The notes beneath the pieces were generated by a model. That model saw nothing but the letters and a program-made list of their open reading frames with translations, was not told the DNA's origin and did not search any database. Position numbers and translations under genes: made by a program. 64,000 bases of DNA from Burkholderia sp. PAMC 26561 (GTDB taxonomy: Bacteria; Pseudomonadota; Gammaproteobacteria; Burkholderiales; Burkholderiaceae). The stretch is taken from assembly GCF_001557535.2 (NCBI RefSeq), contig NZ_CP014307.1, positions 124,001-188,000 of the forward strand, written 5' to 3'. Position 1 is the stretch's first letter. Each line of letters starts with the position of its first letter. Positions 33,374 through 42,079 of the stretch are shown in pieces.

Positions 33374-34727
33374 GTACTGGGTCCGCAGCCTTTCGGCGCG
33401 ACTATGGCTCACCAGCGTGACGGCGCTGGTGATCTGCCTCGGCGTGATCGCTGCGATCACCATGTACACGTTCAGTCATTCGCCTCCGCGGATGTTGCAG
33501 CGTCACGCCGACATTCGCGCCGCGCAGCGCATCGTTGACGGACTGCGTTTCGACAGCCACGGACAGCCAGTGGCGGTCGCGCTCGATGAGCAGAGCGCGT
33601 GGCTGTTCAACGTCGCGACGAACGACCTGATGTACCGCGTGCTCGATGACCGCGGTCATTTGCTTCTGGCGTCGGGCAAGGCAGCCGGCGGCGAACAGTG
33701 GGAGAAGGGCAATCCTGCAGAGGAGAGCCGTGAAGATCGCGAGGTGTCCATAAACGGGCGGCCGTTCGACCTGGTGACGCGAGAAACGCAGCGCGGCAAC
33801 GCGCGGTTCGTGGTCCAGGTTGCAACGAGCGTCGCGTTCAACAAGGCCGTGCTGAGCATGAAGGTCAAGCCGATTCCCGGCATAGTGGGATGGACCATCG
33901 CGCTTGCCACGATCATTTTTGGTCTGACGCTGACATTCACCGTGCACCGGCTGCTTCGGCCGCTGAGGGCGGCATCTCGCGCCGCGGCGTCGATCACGCC
34001 GTCCAGTCTCACGATGCGTCTTTCCGACAAAGGCATGCCAAGCGAAATCAAACCATTGATCACGGCGTTCAACGACGCGTTGTCGAGGCTTGAGAACGGT
34101 TTCATTGTCCAGCAGGCTTTTCTGGCGTCGGCAGCTCACGAGTTGCAGACGCCTTTGACGCTGATCCGCGGACAAATCGAGTTGCAGCCCGGGATCGAAA
34201 AGAAGGAACTGATCTATCGCGAGATCGACCTGATGGCGAGGCAAGTGCGTCAGTTGCTGCACCTCGCCGAAGTCAGCGAGTCGCAAAACTTCGTGTTCAG
34301 CGATGTCAACTGGGCCGACGTAGCCGACGATGTCGCGGGCTACTTCGCCCTCAAGGCCAGCACGGAGAATGTATCGCTTGAGCTAGACTCGCCCGTCATT
34401 GCCTCGGTCATCAAGGCTGATCGAAGCGCGTTGTTTATCCTGCTCAAAAATCTCGTGGAAAACGCGATCAACGTCACGCCTGCGGGCGGCAGGGTGACGG
34501 TATCGGTGGACGGCAGTTCTATCCGGGTGAGCGATGAGGGTCATGGCATTGACCCGGAACATCTGCCATTCTTGTTTCAGCGTTTCTGGCGCGCCCCTGA
34601 TGTCCAACACGATGGCGCGGGTCTCGGCCTTGCAATCTGCAAGGAGATTGCCGGTGCTCACGGCTGGCAGATCAACGTGAGACGGTTGCAAGTAGGAACA
34701 GCTTTCAGCGTGGTGTTCAACGCTTGA
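33366..34727 (+). CDS. Membrane sensor histidine kinase
   Basis: 453-aa kinase with two membrane segments (about 13-33 and 172-195) around a 135-residue periplasmic sensor. A HAMP-like region follows, then HisKA with His258 in ASAAHELQTPLTL. The ATPase domain has NLVENAINVTP, DEGHGIDPEH and GAGLGLAICKEI. ATG 33366 overlaps the stop of the preceding regulator by eight bases; ATGs at 33342 and 33321 are alternatives. The operon encodes MipA-like protein, true regulator, pseudo-regulator and kinase. The signal is probably envelope-related. Confidence 0.92.
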   Translation: MFRYWVRSLSARLWLTSVTALVICLGVIAAITMYTFSHSPPRMLQRHADIRAAQRIVDGLRFDSHGQPVAVALDEQSAWLFNVATNDLMYRVLDDRGHLLLASGKAAGGEQWEKGNPAEESREDREVSINGRPFDLVTRETQRGNARFVVQVATSVAFNKAVLSMKVKPIPGIVGWTIALATIIFGLTLTFTVHRLLRPLRAASRAAASITPSSLTMRLSDKGMPSEIKPLITAFNDALSRLENGFIVQQAFLASAAHELQTPLTLIRGQIELQPGIEKKELIYREIDLMARQVRQLLHLAEVSESQNFVFSDVNWADVADDVAGYFALKASTENVSLELDSPVIASVIKADRSALFILLKNLVENAINVTPAGGRVTVSVDGSSIRVSDEGHGIDPEHLPFLFQRFWRAPDVQHDGAGLGLAICKEIAGAHGWQINVRRLQVGTAFSVVFNA

Positions 34728-35131
34728 AGAGAAGCGGTCGTTACCCGGCTGCGCACGGTGGATTTTCCCTCGTGTGATCATCGAATCGACGTTGCGAAGG
34801 TAACAGGGCGTCCCGGTCGACCATCCCCGCAAAAAGCGCCTCTGCCTTGGTTGCCCCCTCAGTTGCGCATTTGAAACGCCAACCAAGGCGCCCGTCACCA
34901 CGAATCCGCTCGGTCCTGCCTTGGCGGTCTTCGATCAACACAAACACCCCACCTTTGGAGCGCATCGGTCATTTGACCGATACCGACAAGACAAACCGAA
35001 TGCCATGATCTCCACCCATGCAGGCCTACTTGTCGCGATAACGCTGTGCGGTCCTGCCGACAGCCCGTCACAGCGAGCGCCTGGCGTGTCGCCACGGCGA
35101 CGCGGCCGATCAAATTTCAAAGGGAATTTCA
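34728..35131. other. Intergenic region with inverted repeats; doubtful small frame
   Basis: 404 bp. It contains GCCTTGGTTG/CAACCAAGGC arms (34844-34853 and 34880-34889) and an 18-bp palindrome at 34964-34981. A complement-strand frame 34741-34965 could encode 74 residues, but it has no ribosome-binding site and no recognised domain, so I do not call it. The promoter of the DUF308 gene should lie near 35000-35120. Confidence 0.35.
34964..34981. promoter_or_regulatory. 18-bp palindrome ATCGGTCA-TT-TGACCGAT
   Basis: Perfect 8-bp arms around a 2-bp centre. The size suits a dimeric repressor site. It lies about 150 bp before the DUF308 gene. The cognate regulator is unknown. Confidence 0.4.
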
Positions 35132-35716
35132 ATGGCTACTCGTCTTTCAGATACCACCGGCCTTCAGGATGAGCGGTGGCTCAAACACTACTACCTCACA
35201 CGTGCAGCGTTTTCCGCGGTGTGGGTCGCGCTCGCGTTCGCCGTCGGTCAGCATGCCGCAGCGATCGGTGCGGCATTGCTCATTGTCTATCCCCTGTGGG
35301 ACGCGCTGGCTAATTACATCGACATGTCGCGTAGCGGTGGGGCGCGCGAAAACCTCACTCAGGCTTTCAACGTCTTTGCAAGCCTGGTAATAGCAATTGC
35401 GGTGATGATGGTATTGAGCGTCGACACACGCCTGATTCTTGACGTATTCGGAGCCTGGGCCGTTCTATCCGGATTGCTTCAGCTCGCTACTGCCGTGCGC
35501 CGCTGGAAGCGGTTTGGTGCGCAATGGGCAATGATCTTGAGCGGAGGCCAGTCGGCGCTGGCGGGCGTGTTTTTTATCGCGCAGGCCCATTCAACAGCAC
35601 CTCCCGCGATTATCAAAATCGCCGGCTATGCGGGTGTCGGTGCGATCTATTTTCTCGTTTCGGCGTTGTGGCTAGCCGTCGGGCAGATGCGGCGCAAGGT
35701 TGCATCGACGCACTAA
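35132..35716 (+). CDS. DUF308 (HdeD-like) membrane protein
   Basis: 194-aa protein with six predicted membrane segments arranged as in the DUF308/HdeD family, including IGAALLIVYPLWDALANYID and LILDVFGAWAVLSGLLQLATA. ATG 35132 follows AAGGGAA. HdeD is linked to acid resistance in enterics; function here is unknown. It stands alone and converges with the APS-kinase gene. Confidence 0.78.
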   Translation: MATRLSDTTGLQDERWLKHYYLTRAAFSAVWVALAFAVGQHAAAIGAALLIVYPLWDALANYIDMSRSGGARENLTQAFNVFASLVIAIAVMMVLSVDTRLILDVFGAWAVLSGLLQLATAVRRWKRFGAQWAMILSGGQSALAGVFFIAQAHSTAPPAIIKIAGYAGVGAIYFLVSALWLAVGQMRRKVASTH

Positions 35717-35768
35717 AGAACTGGTTCAACCCCGGGCGTCTTTCTCGAGGAGCCTGGTATAAAGCGGC

Positions 35769-36371
35769 TTACTCATGGATCAACCGCTGAGTAATCAAGG
35801 TTATTGCATCAGCTATCGAGCATTGAGTGGTGTCGATGCGAACGTCGGGAGCGATCGGTTCCTCGTAGAGGGAATCGATACCCGTGAGATTCTTGAGCAC
35901 TCCCTGTCTTGCGAGCTTATACAGTCCTTTAGGATCGCGGCTTTCAGCGATTGCAACGGGAACATGTACGTGCACTTCCACGAACCGATGAGACCCGGCA
36001 GTGAGCCGTGCGATTTGCCGATCTGCCGAGAAGGGTGAAATGGCGCAGACCAACACCAGCAGCCCGGCGTCAGCCATCAGCCGAGCGACTTCGCTCAACC
36101 GCCTGATGTTTTCATGTCGATGCTCATCGGAGAATCCAAGATCCCGGCATAGCCCGGTACGCACGGTGTCGGCATCCAGTAGGAAACTGTGTTTGCCGGC
36201 GTCATGGAGCGTAACTTCGAGGGCGTCGGCGAGGGTGGACTTTCCAGCCGCTGGCAAGCCGGTGAACCAGACTATGCCAGGTTTCTGCCCAAGCAAGTCG
36301 GAGCGGTCGTCGACGCCGACTGAAAACGCATGACGGTGAACGTGAGATGAATTGTCGGTTGGCAAGTCCAT
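35769..36371 (-). CDS. cysC: Adenylyl-sulfate (APS) kinase
   Basis: 200-aa cytosolic kinase that converts APS plus ATP to PAPS, the sulfate donor. Walker A is GLPAAGKST (about 38-46). LLDADTVRTGLCRDLGFS and ENIRRLSEVARLMADAG are APS-kinase signatures, and DPKGLYKLARQGVLKNLTGI is the lid region. It lies 41 bp after the sulfotransferase gene on the same strand. It is not near cysD/cysN here, so its PAPS is likely meant for that sulfotransferase rather than for cysteine synthesis. Confidence 0.94.
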   Translation of the reverse strand: MDLPTDNSSHVHRHAFSVGVDDRSDLLGQKPGIVWFTGLPAAGKSTLADALEVTLHDAGKHSFLLDADTVRTGLCRDLGFSDEHRHENIRRLSEVARLMADAGLLVLVCAISPFSADRQIARLTAGSHRFVEVHVHVPVAIAESRDPKGLYKLARQGVLKNLTGIDSLYEEPIAPDVRIDTTQCSIADAITLITQRLIHE

Positions 36372-36412
36372 CTGATCTCCTCATTGCTTATGCCACTATG
36401 AATGACCCTGCG

Positions 36413-37555
36413 TCAGTAGTAGCGCCACTGTTCTGACAGTTCTCGAGCGAGCACCAGCTTTTCCTTAATGAGCTCAGCACCGTCCGTCCCAGGTCCCGAT
36501 GCACCTCTTTTCGATACCATGAAACCCAATGCTGAGGCGTGAATGGATTTGATCGAGCGTCCGTCGATTCCCTTCATGAGCGAAGCATTACCCTTCATCT
36601 GTGCAACGAGATCTCTTGCAGCGCTGAAGTCCGGCGTTATTGCGACCTGGCCTCGAACTTGTGCCCGTAATGCCAAGGCGTATTCGGGAGACTGTCCCAG
36701 CCGGTCAACATCGACCAGCAAATCGGCTTCGTCGGCCGAGCGCATTGCAGACAGCATCCACACCGCTAAAAACGCTCGATATGCGTTGTCGCCGTCGACC
36801 GTACGCACGAACTGCTCGCAGGCCGCAGCATATTCATCGATCGAGGTGACGGGAGCGGGCGGCAAGCGAACGCCGCACACTTCAATGACCTCTTTGACGA
36901 TAGGCTCGTTTTGATTAAGGCCCAATATCCGAAACGGAGCAGCAACAAAGAAGGGATTGCTCCATTGCTGATGAAGCAACCATCCAGAGGCAAACTGCGA
37001 TGCGGGATTTCGCAGGACGACTGCGTGCATCACCTCAGGAAACGCGTCCTTTAACCATGGCAACCGGCCAAGGGATCGACAAAATTTGAAGACAGGTATC
37101 TTTCCCTGCTTCCTTGTCTGGTCGTGGAGGCTCTTCAGGTACGCTTGCAATGTTGAGAAGGCAGCATCCGCCACGGGTCCGAATCGATCCGCACTAAAAC
37201 TTTTTCGATAGCCCGCCACACCATGTAAGTCGTCTCGAATGAACGGCCTATATTCGGTGAAATAAGGCGCTGTAAGTTTCGGATGACCCGAAGTCCAGGT
37301 CGGCTCTAAAGCGGGTATGTCAGCGGCTCGCAGGTCGGCCAGTATGGGGTGAAGCGGTTCATAGAACGCCGTCACGGTCTGCAAGGCCCGAAAGCGAGAC
37401 CATACCCACGTTCCCGCGCTTCTCCAGCCGGCATGCAGAAAAATTCCACCCGCCGGTCCTTTCTCTCGCATGACAGTTTCCTGACTGCGGGGGTCTGCGG
37501 ATGTCTGCTCCTTGTCATCGGTGATGTGCGAAGCACTGTTTGATGGATGCATCAT
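36413..37555 (-). CDS. Sulfotransferase-like protein
   Basis: 380-aa protein with two features of PAPS-dependent sulfotransferases. An N-terminal 5'-phosphosulfate loop, HAGWRSAGTWVWSRFR, starts near residue 41, and a 3'-phosphate motif, VVLRNPASQFASGW, lies about residues 179-192. No membrane segment or signal peptide is obvious. The start could be ATG 37555 or ATG 37471, which has AGGAA at good spacing and would drop a 28-residue polar tail. Its partner cysC follows directly, so it probably sulfates a cell-made small molecule, lipid or polysaccharide. Acceptor unknown. Confidence 0.75.
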   Translation of the reverse strand: MMHPSNSASHITDDKEQTSADPRSQETVMREKGPAGGIFLHAGWRSAGTWVWSRFRALQTVTAFYEPLHPILADLRAADIPALEPTWTSGHPKLTAPYFTEYRPFIRDDLHGVAGYRKSFSADRFGPVADAAFSTLQAYLKSLHDQTRKQGKIPVFKFCRSLGRLPWLKDAFPEVMHAVVLRNPASQFASGWLLHQQWSNPFFVAAPFRILGLNQNEPIVKEVIEVCGVRLPPAPVTSIDEYAAACEQFVRTVDGDNAYRAFLAVWMLSAMRSADEADLLVDVDRLGQSPEYALALRAQVRGQVAITPDFSAARDLVAQMKGNASLMKGIDGRSIKSIHASALGFMVSKRGASGPGTDGAELIKEKLVLARELSEQWRYY

Positions 37556-37735
37556 CAGCTTTCTCTACAGTCCGAAGGGAAGGGTGTGTTTTGCGCGATT
37601 AAAGGACTAAAGGCTTGCAATGAGAGCCACAGTGAAAGGCGATTGTGCGTCTGCGGATATCAGAGAGCGGATGGTGAACGACAGGTAGTGTAGTTCCACG
37701 CGTCGTGTTCCGCGTTACCACAAGGGTCGTGACGG

Positions 37736-38851
37736 TTACGATCCATTACCAGTGCAATTCGCTGAGGTGTTGCGAAGCAACAGTTGATGCAGGTCGATCA
37801 GATTTTCACCGACTTGCTCGAATCCGAAGATGACTGAATGCAAGGAACGATACCGGTCGTAGCTATCGCGTGCGGCCGAGCCGTCAAGTTCTTCCCGCAA
37901 TGTTTCGTGCGCTTCATTGAGCGCTCGGCTGCATGCGTCAGGATCCGGTGCCGCATGACCTCCTCTTACATAGGCAGCCAGCCTCGAAAGATAAAGCGCC
38001 CCACACGTTTTGACGTTGTTGCCGACGTCCATCATCACTTCTCGATCTCCCGTCGTGAAATGGCTGCCATGGGCGGAACCGATTCGATCCAGAAGAACAA
38101 GGCCGTGCCAAAGGCGTTCAGTTGCCGAGAGAGCAGACGACAGCGTCAGGCCTGATTGAAAGTGCGCGCGTATGCGCGTGTCGATTGAAACGGATCGAGC
38201 CAGTTCAAGATGTCCAAGGAATCGCTCGTGTAGAGCGTCGAGCGCGGCACGGTCGTGTGGTTGATCGAATATGGAAATATGGTTGAGCAATTCACTGCAA
38301 TCGTCGAGTGCCGCTGCAATGAAATTGAACACGCGTTGGCGGGCGAGCTGCGGCCATACCGACATCGACACCGCGATCCCGATGCCGGAACCGAGGATGA
38401 TCGCCCCAGCACGACTGATCGCATCAGAAATGCCGGCAGACGGGGCAAGCGCGATCACAGCGGCCGCCACGACGCCATAGCTTGTCGCGGGCCAGATCGC
38501 GGTCACACTGCAGGTCACAAGCGTGGTCAGCCCGAGTCGCAACATCGACTGCTCGCTGCCGGGAAAAACGTGTATTGCTGCCAGACCGACAGCGGTGCCG
38601 AATACCGCACCCGCCATTTGCCCAAGGCCATATCGCATGCTTCGGTCGAAATTCTTCTGCAGGGTAAAAAGGCTGGAGAAGATAGCCCATGTGGCATTCG
38701 AAGGATCAATGGCCGCGAGGACAGCGTAGCTCAGAAGGCTCGCGACAAGTGACTGCAAGGCTATGCGCAATGAATCGGAACGGCGCGCGCGCCAACCATC
38801 GGCAGCTCTCTTGATCAGATTCGCCGGTTGCGATCGGCCGAGATGTGGCAT
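37736..38851 (-). CDS. FUSC-family inner-membrane protein
   Basis: 371-aa protein. Residues 30-175 form about six membrane segments, with ATWAIFSSLFTLQKNFDRSM and QMAGAVFGTAVGLAAI typical of the fusaric-acid-resistance/aromatic-acid-exporter family, followed by a cytosolic helical domain of about 190 residues. It is shorter than the full two-module FUSC proteins (about 650 aa). ATG 38851 is chosen over the longer frame (to 39019) because the extra residues look non-native and GACGGAAA lies upstream. Possible role: efflux of aromatic acids. No adjacent membrane-fusion protein is seen. Confidence 0.8.
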   Translation of the reverse strand: MPHLGRSQPANLIKRAADGWRARRSDSLRIALQSLVASLLSYAVLAAIDPSNATWAIFSSLFTLQKNFDRSMRYGLGQMAGAVFGTAVGLAAIHVFPGSEQSMLRLGLTTLVTCSVTAIWPATSYGVVAAAVIALAPSAGISDAISRAGAIILGSGIGIAVSMSVWPQLARQRVFNFIAAALDDCSELLNHISIFDQPHDRAALDALHERFLGHLELARSVSIDTRIRAHFQSGLTLSSALSATERLWHGLVLLDRIGSAHGSHFTTGDREVMMDVGNNVKTCGALYLSRLAAYVRGGHAAPDPDACSRALNEAHETLREELDGSAARDSYDRYRSLHSVIFGFEQVGENLIDLHQLLLRNTSANCTGNGS

Positions 38852-39105
38852 TGAATTTCCGTCAAACAATTTCCGCGGTGGACGCAAGGTTGGCCATTCC
38901 GAACCTTCGCGCGATCCTGCCGCGAAGTCCGACCGCCGCCGGATCCGCGCGGAAAAAATGGCGAACGGCCGAATATGGTTCAGCCGACCCGATCCGAGTA
39001 CCGCATGCCACCCCTGCAATAGTCTGGTGCTCGCGGGTTACCGGGCAAAGAACAAACGCGGCGCGGCATATTGCAAGGGAACGCTGAAGAGCGGAAAAGG
39101 CATGC

Positions 39106-40080
39106 TCACAACGTGACGACGGCGTTGCCCGTCAGTCGACCGCTTTCGACAGCCTCGTGCGCCTCGACAATGTGCTCGAGGGAGAAACGCTCTGCCACGT
39201 TGTGATTGAGCGCGCCGGTTTTCAGATAACCATTCAGCGCACTCACAGTCTCGGCGCGCGCTGCGGGCGAGAGCTCGTAGACGATAAAAAAACGTATTGC
39301 GGCGCCACTTTGAATCATTGGCAGGAAGTCGAACTGCACCTGCGGCTTGCCCGACCCATAGATCGCGCCCATGCCGTCACGCGCCAGGGCCGCGGGGTAC
39401 AGTGCGGCGTTCGCGGCGGCATCGACCTCCACGATTCTGTCCACGCCGCGTCCGTTCGTCAGCGCCTTCACACGCGCAACCACGTCCTCGTTGCGGTAGT
39501 TGATGACATCGTCGGCGCCGAGGCCCTTCGCGATCTGTGCCTTTGCATCCGAACTCACGGTGGTGACGACCCGAGCCGCGCCCAGGAGGCGCGCAAACTG
39601 AATCGCATATGCGCCCACGGCGCCTGCGCCCCCTGTGACGAGCACAGTCTTGCCAAGCACGGTGCCGTCGATCGTGAGTGCGCGAAGCGCGGTGAGTGCA
39701 GGAATGCCAAGGCACGCGCCCTCATCGAACGAGGTATTGTCGGGCAGGTCCACCGCTTGTTCCGCTGGCAGCGCGATGTACTCTGCAGCCGTGCCCCCAG
39801 CACGCTTCCATTGACCATTCCAGAGCCAGACCCGCTCGCCGATACGGCTCTCCGGGACGCCCCTTCCCACGCTTGTGATGACGCCCGCGCCGTCGCTGTG
39901 CGGTGTGATGCGCGCCGCCATGGGGGGACGGCTGGAACGCCCTTTGACATCGGACGGATTGACGCCGGACGCCTTGACCTGCACGCAGACTTCGCCTTCT
40001 TGGGGAGCGGGATTGTCGAGCTCGCCGACCGTAAGCACCTCACGCGCCGCGCCATTGCGCTCATACCATGCAGCTTTCAT
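39106..40080 (-). CDS. NADPH:quinone reductase-like zinc-independent oxidoreductase (MDR)
   Basis: 324-aa medium-chain reductase. VKASGVNPSDVKGRS is in the catalytic domain, and the dinucleotide site is TVLVTGGAGAVGAYAIQFAR (about 144-163), with GADDVINYRNEDV behind it. There are no structural zinc cysteines, so it belongs to the quinone-oxidoreductase branch. It reduces quinones or enones with NADPH. GGAGAA precedes ATG 40080. It appears to stand alone. Confidence 0.92.
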   Translation of the reverse strand: MKAAWYERNGAAREVLTVGELDNPAPQEGEVCVQVKASGVNPSDVKGRSSRPPMAARITPHSDGAGVITSVGRGVPESRIGERVWLWNGQWKRAGGTAAEYIALPAEQAVDLPDNTSFDEGACLGIPALTALRALTIDGTVLGKTVLVTGGAGAVGAYAIQFARLLGAARVVTTVSSDAKAQIAKGLGADDVINYRNEDVVARVKALTNGRGVDRIVEVDAAANAALYPAALARDGMGAIYGSGKPQVQFDFLPMIQSGAAIRFFIVYELSPAARAETVSALNGYLKTGALNHNVAERFSLEHIVEAHEAVESGRLTGNAVVTL

Positions 40081-40789
40081 CTGAATTTCTCCTTGAATTA
40101 GCAGGCGGGATGGGCTGCGTTACCCGTGTATAGCCGCATCACGCGCGCAAGACGATCCCGTAAGACGACCTTCCGGCAAAACCGCCTGCATGTTGATTCG
40201 CGACCGTGGTTCAATCAAATTCCGAGCATCTGCGCCATCGCCCGTACAGCGTTCGACGTTGAATTCAGTAGGCCGGCTGCTTTCGTTAGGTCTTGTTGAA
40301 TAGGCGCGTCACCGTCGAGAAAATGCATATATGAATTGCTTGGTCGGTGAGCTGGGAAAAGCGCCATAAACCTGAAAAACAGAAAGTTCATTAGGAAATA
40401 TTGTACAGCCTGATGTTTTTTCTGGCAGCGTACAACGCGCAATTGCTGGATGAATCAGTGCATGCGCGTCCTTGTCAGTGACAACGCCATGCAGACTGAC
40501 CGATGGACAAGTGGTGTTTATTTGGCATACCTAACCGGATCAATGCGGTTTACCGATCAAGACCAAGAATTGATCGATCAGGATTGGCGTCTTATGGCGT
40601 GTACGTAACGCTATCGTGGTTCGACAGAAATATGCGCATTACGTCCCGCATGCGGGCAACGGCGAGTGCACTTGTTGATAGCGAGGTGACGTTGCGCGCG
40701 CCGAGGTGAGGTTCAGCTCGAACGGCACAAAAACGATGCCGGTCGTCCCCGTGCTATGAACAACGAGGTCATGCTGGAATGCAGGTGGA
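40081..40789. other. Intergenic region, no confident gene
   Basis: 709 bp, lower in GC around 40300-40600. A complement-strand frame 40215-40442 (75 codons) and a plus-strand frame 40503-40709 (68 codons) exist, but neither has a ribosome-binding site or a recognised domain. No repeat or RNA structure stands out. It may be a site of past insertions. Confidence 0.35.
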
Positions 40790-41938
40790 CTATTTCGCCG
40801 GCTGGTTCCAGGTAAAAAAATCGAGAAGGCTCTGAGGCGCGTCGGGACCGAGACACACCCTGAGTACGTCTTCCGCCTCCGCGGCCTCGGACGCGCTGCG
40901 GGGGAAGAGGTCCTGCTCATACAAGATGAGCGCGGCCTCAAGGTCATCGGGGTGGGCGGCGATAACCTTGCCGAGCTCAGCGCCGTCGAACATTGCAAGG
41001 TTGGCCCCCTCACCGGACGGGATCATCAGGTGCGCGGCGTCGCCGAGCAGTGTCACCCCCGGTATGCGGTCCCATCTGTGCTCGACTGGAAGCGCGTGAA
41101 TGGGGCGGGGCATAAGGTTTGTCTCACCGTCGGTGATGAGCGCTACGAGTTCCGGAGCCCACCCGTCGAACTCCCTGGCAACGCAAGCTCTGGCCGCTGC
41201 CGGGTCGGAGAAGTCGATGCTGTCAATCCAGTCCGCGGGCTTGTTCAACTGCGCGTACGTATGAAGCACGCCATTGGGCTCGCGATGCGCCAGTATGCCC
41301 CTGCCCGGCGCGAGCGCAAATAGCGCTCCGTCGCCAACCGCTTGGGCGCTTGCCGCGTGTCGAGTGTCGCCGTCGTAAAGATGTGTCTCGAAGAATGACG
41401 TGCCGACATACGCCGGTTCCGCCAAGGAGAGAAGGGGACGAACTCTCGACCAGGCTCCGTCGGCCCCCACGAGGAGGTCGGCCGTCACGGCGGAGGCGTC
41501 AGCGAAGGTCAACATGTGCCGGCCGCCACCAAGCGCAGACGCTGCTACGAGCTTGTGTCCCCACCGGATCGTGTCGGAAGGGATCGAGTCAAGCAGGATA
41601 CGGCGTAGTTCCCCTCTAGGTACCTCGGGTCGACCGCCCGTACCGTCGTCGGGTTCGTCAAGCAGCAGGTTGCCGTCCTTGTCGAGTAAGCGCGTTGCCT
41701 GGCCGCCAGCGTGAATGACCTTCAGGAACTGATCAAAGAGGCCCGCTGTTTTGAGCGCGACTTGCCCGTTGTGTTCGTGAATATCGAGCATGCCCCCCTG
41801 CGAGCGCGCGTTCGCCGAGGTTTCCGCTTCATAGATCGTCGCAGCAATGCCGTGAACATGGAGGACTCGGGCGAGTGTCAGCCCGCCCAGCCCCGCACCG
41901 ATGATAGCGATTGAAGTATTCCTGATCGACGTGTTCAT
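40790..41938 (-). CDS. TetX-like FAD-dependent monooxygenase
   Basis: 382-aa class A flavoprotein monooxygenase. The FAD-binding AIIGAGLGGLTLARVL lies at about 10-25. SQGGMLDIHEHNGQVALKTAGL matches the pattern of TetX (GGTLDLH), with RGELRRILLDSI, LLVGADGAWSRVR and GDAAHLMIPSGEGANLAMFDGAELG following. The FAD-site GDAAH and length agree with TetX (about 388 aa). TetX hydroxylates tetracyclines; relatives oxidise other antibiotics or phenolics. ATG 41938 is chosen over the longer frame to 42013. It is divergent from a TetR-type regulator across three operators, as in drug-inducible systems. Confidence 0.87.
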   Translation of the reverse strand: MNTSIRNTSIAIIGAGLGGLTLARVLHVHGIAATIYEAETSANARSQGGMLDIHEHNGQVALKTAGLFDQFLKVIHAGGQATRLLDKDGNLLLDEPDDGTGGRPEVPRGELRRILLDSIPSDTIRWGHKLVAASALGGGRHMLTFADASAVTADLLVGADGAWSRVRPLLSLAEPAYVGTSFFETHLYDGDTRHAASAQAVGDGALFALAPGRGILAHREPNGVLHTYAQLNKPADWIDSIDFSDPAAARACVAREFDGWAPELVALITDGETNLMPRPIHALPVEHRWDRIPGVTLLGDAAHLMIPSGEGANLAMFDGAELGKVIAAHPDDLEAALILYEQDLFPRSASEAAEAEDVLRVCLGPDAPQSLLDFFTWNQPAK

Positions 41939-41997
41939 TGAGCCTTGATTGTCAGTTTCGCAGCCGCATGACCGTGTCCCGGCTATTGCGACCGCTA

Positions 41998-42061
41998 TGG
42001 AACGGTATTCCATTCATTTTGGAACGCCATTCCATCGGTGTCAACTTGGAACGTTATTCCA
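41998..42061. promoter_or_regulatory. Three TetR-type operators, TGGAA-N5-TTCCA
   Basis: Three 15-bp sites share the pattern TGGAACGnnATTCCA: 41998-42012, 42020-42034 and 42047-42061. They fill the gap between the divergent monooxygenase (start 41938) and TetR gene (start 42080). The start-to-start spacings are 22 and 27 bp, roughly two and two and a half helical turns. This is strong evidence for cooperative repression of both promoters by the TetR-type protein. Confidence 0.8.
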
Positions 42062-42079
42062 TATCTGCCAAAATGGGGT

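Noticed and set aside
33402..34286. Complement-strand frame of 294 codons
   Set aside because: Antisense to the sensor kinase at 33366; Arg/His/Gln-rich with no domain.
34741..34965. Possible 74-residue protein on the complement strand
   Set aside because: No ribosome-binding site or recognised domain, and its interior includes an inverted repeat.
39157..40101. Plus-strand frame of 314 codons
   Set aside because: Antisense shadow of the quinone-reductase gene, which has clear NADPH-binding motifs on the complement strand.
40215..40442. Possible 75-residue protein on the complement strand
   Set aside because: Atypical composition, no ribosome-binding site, no recognised family.
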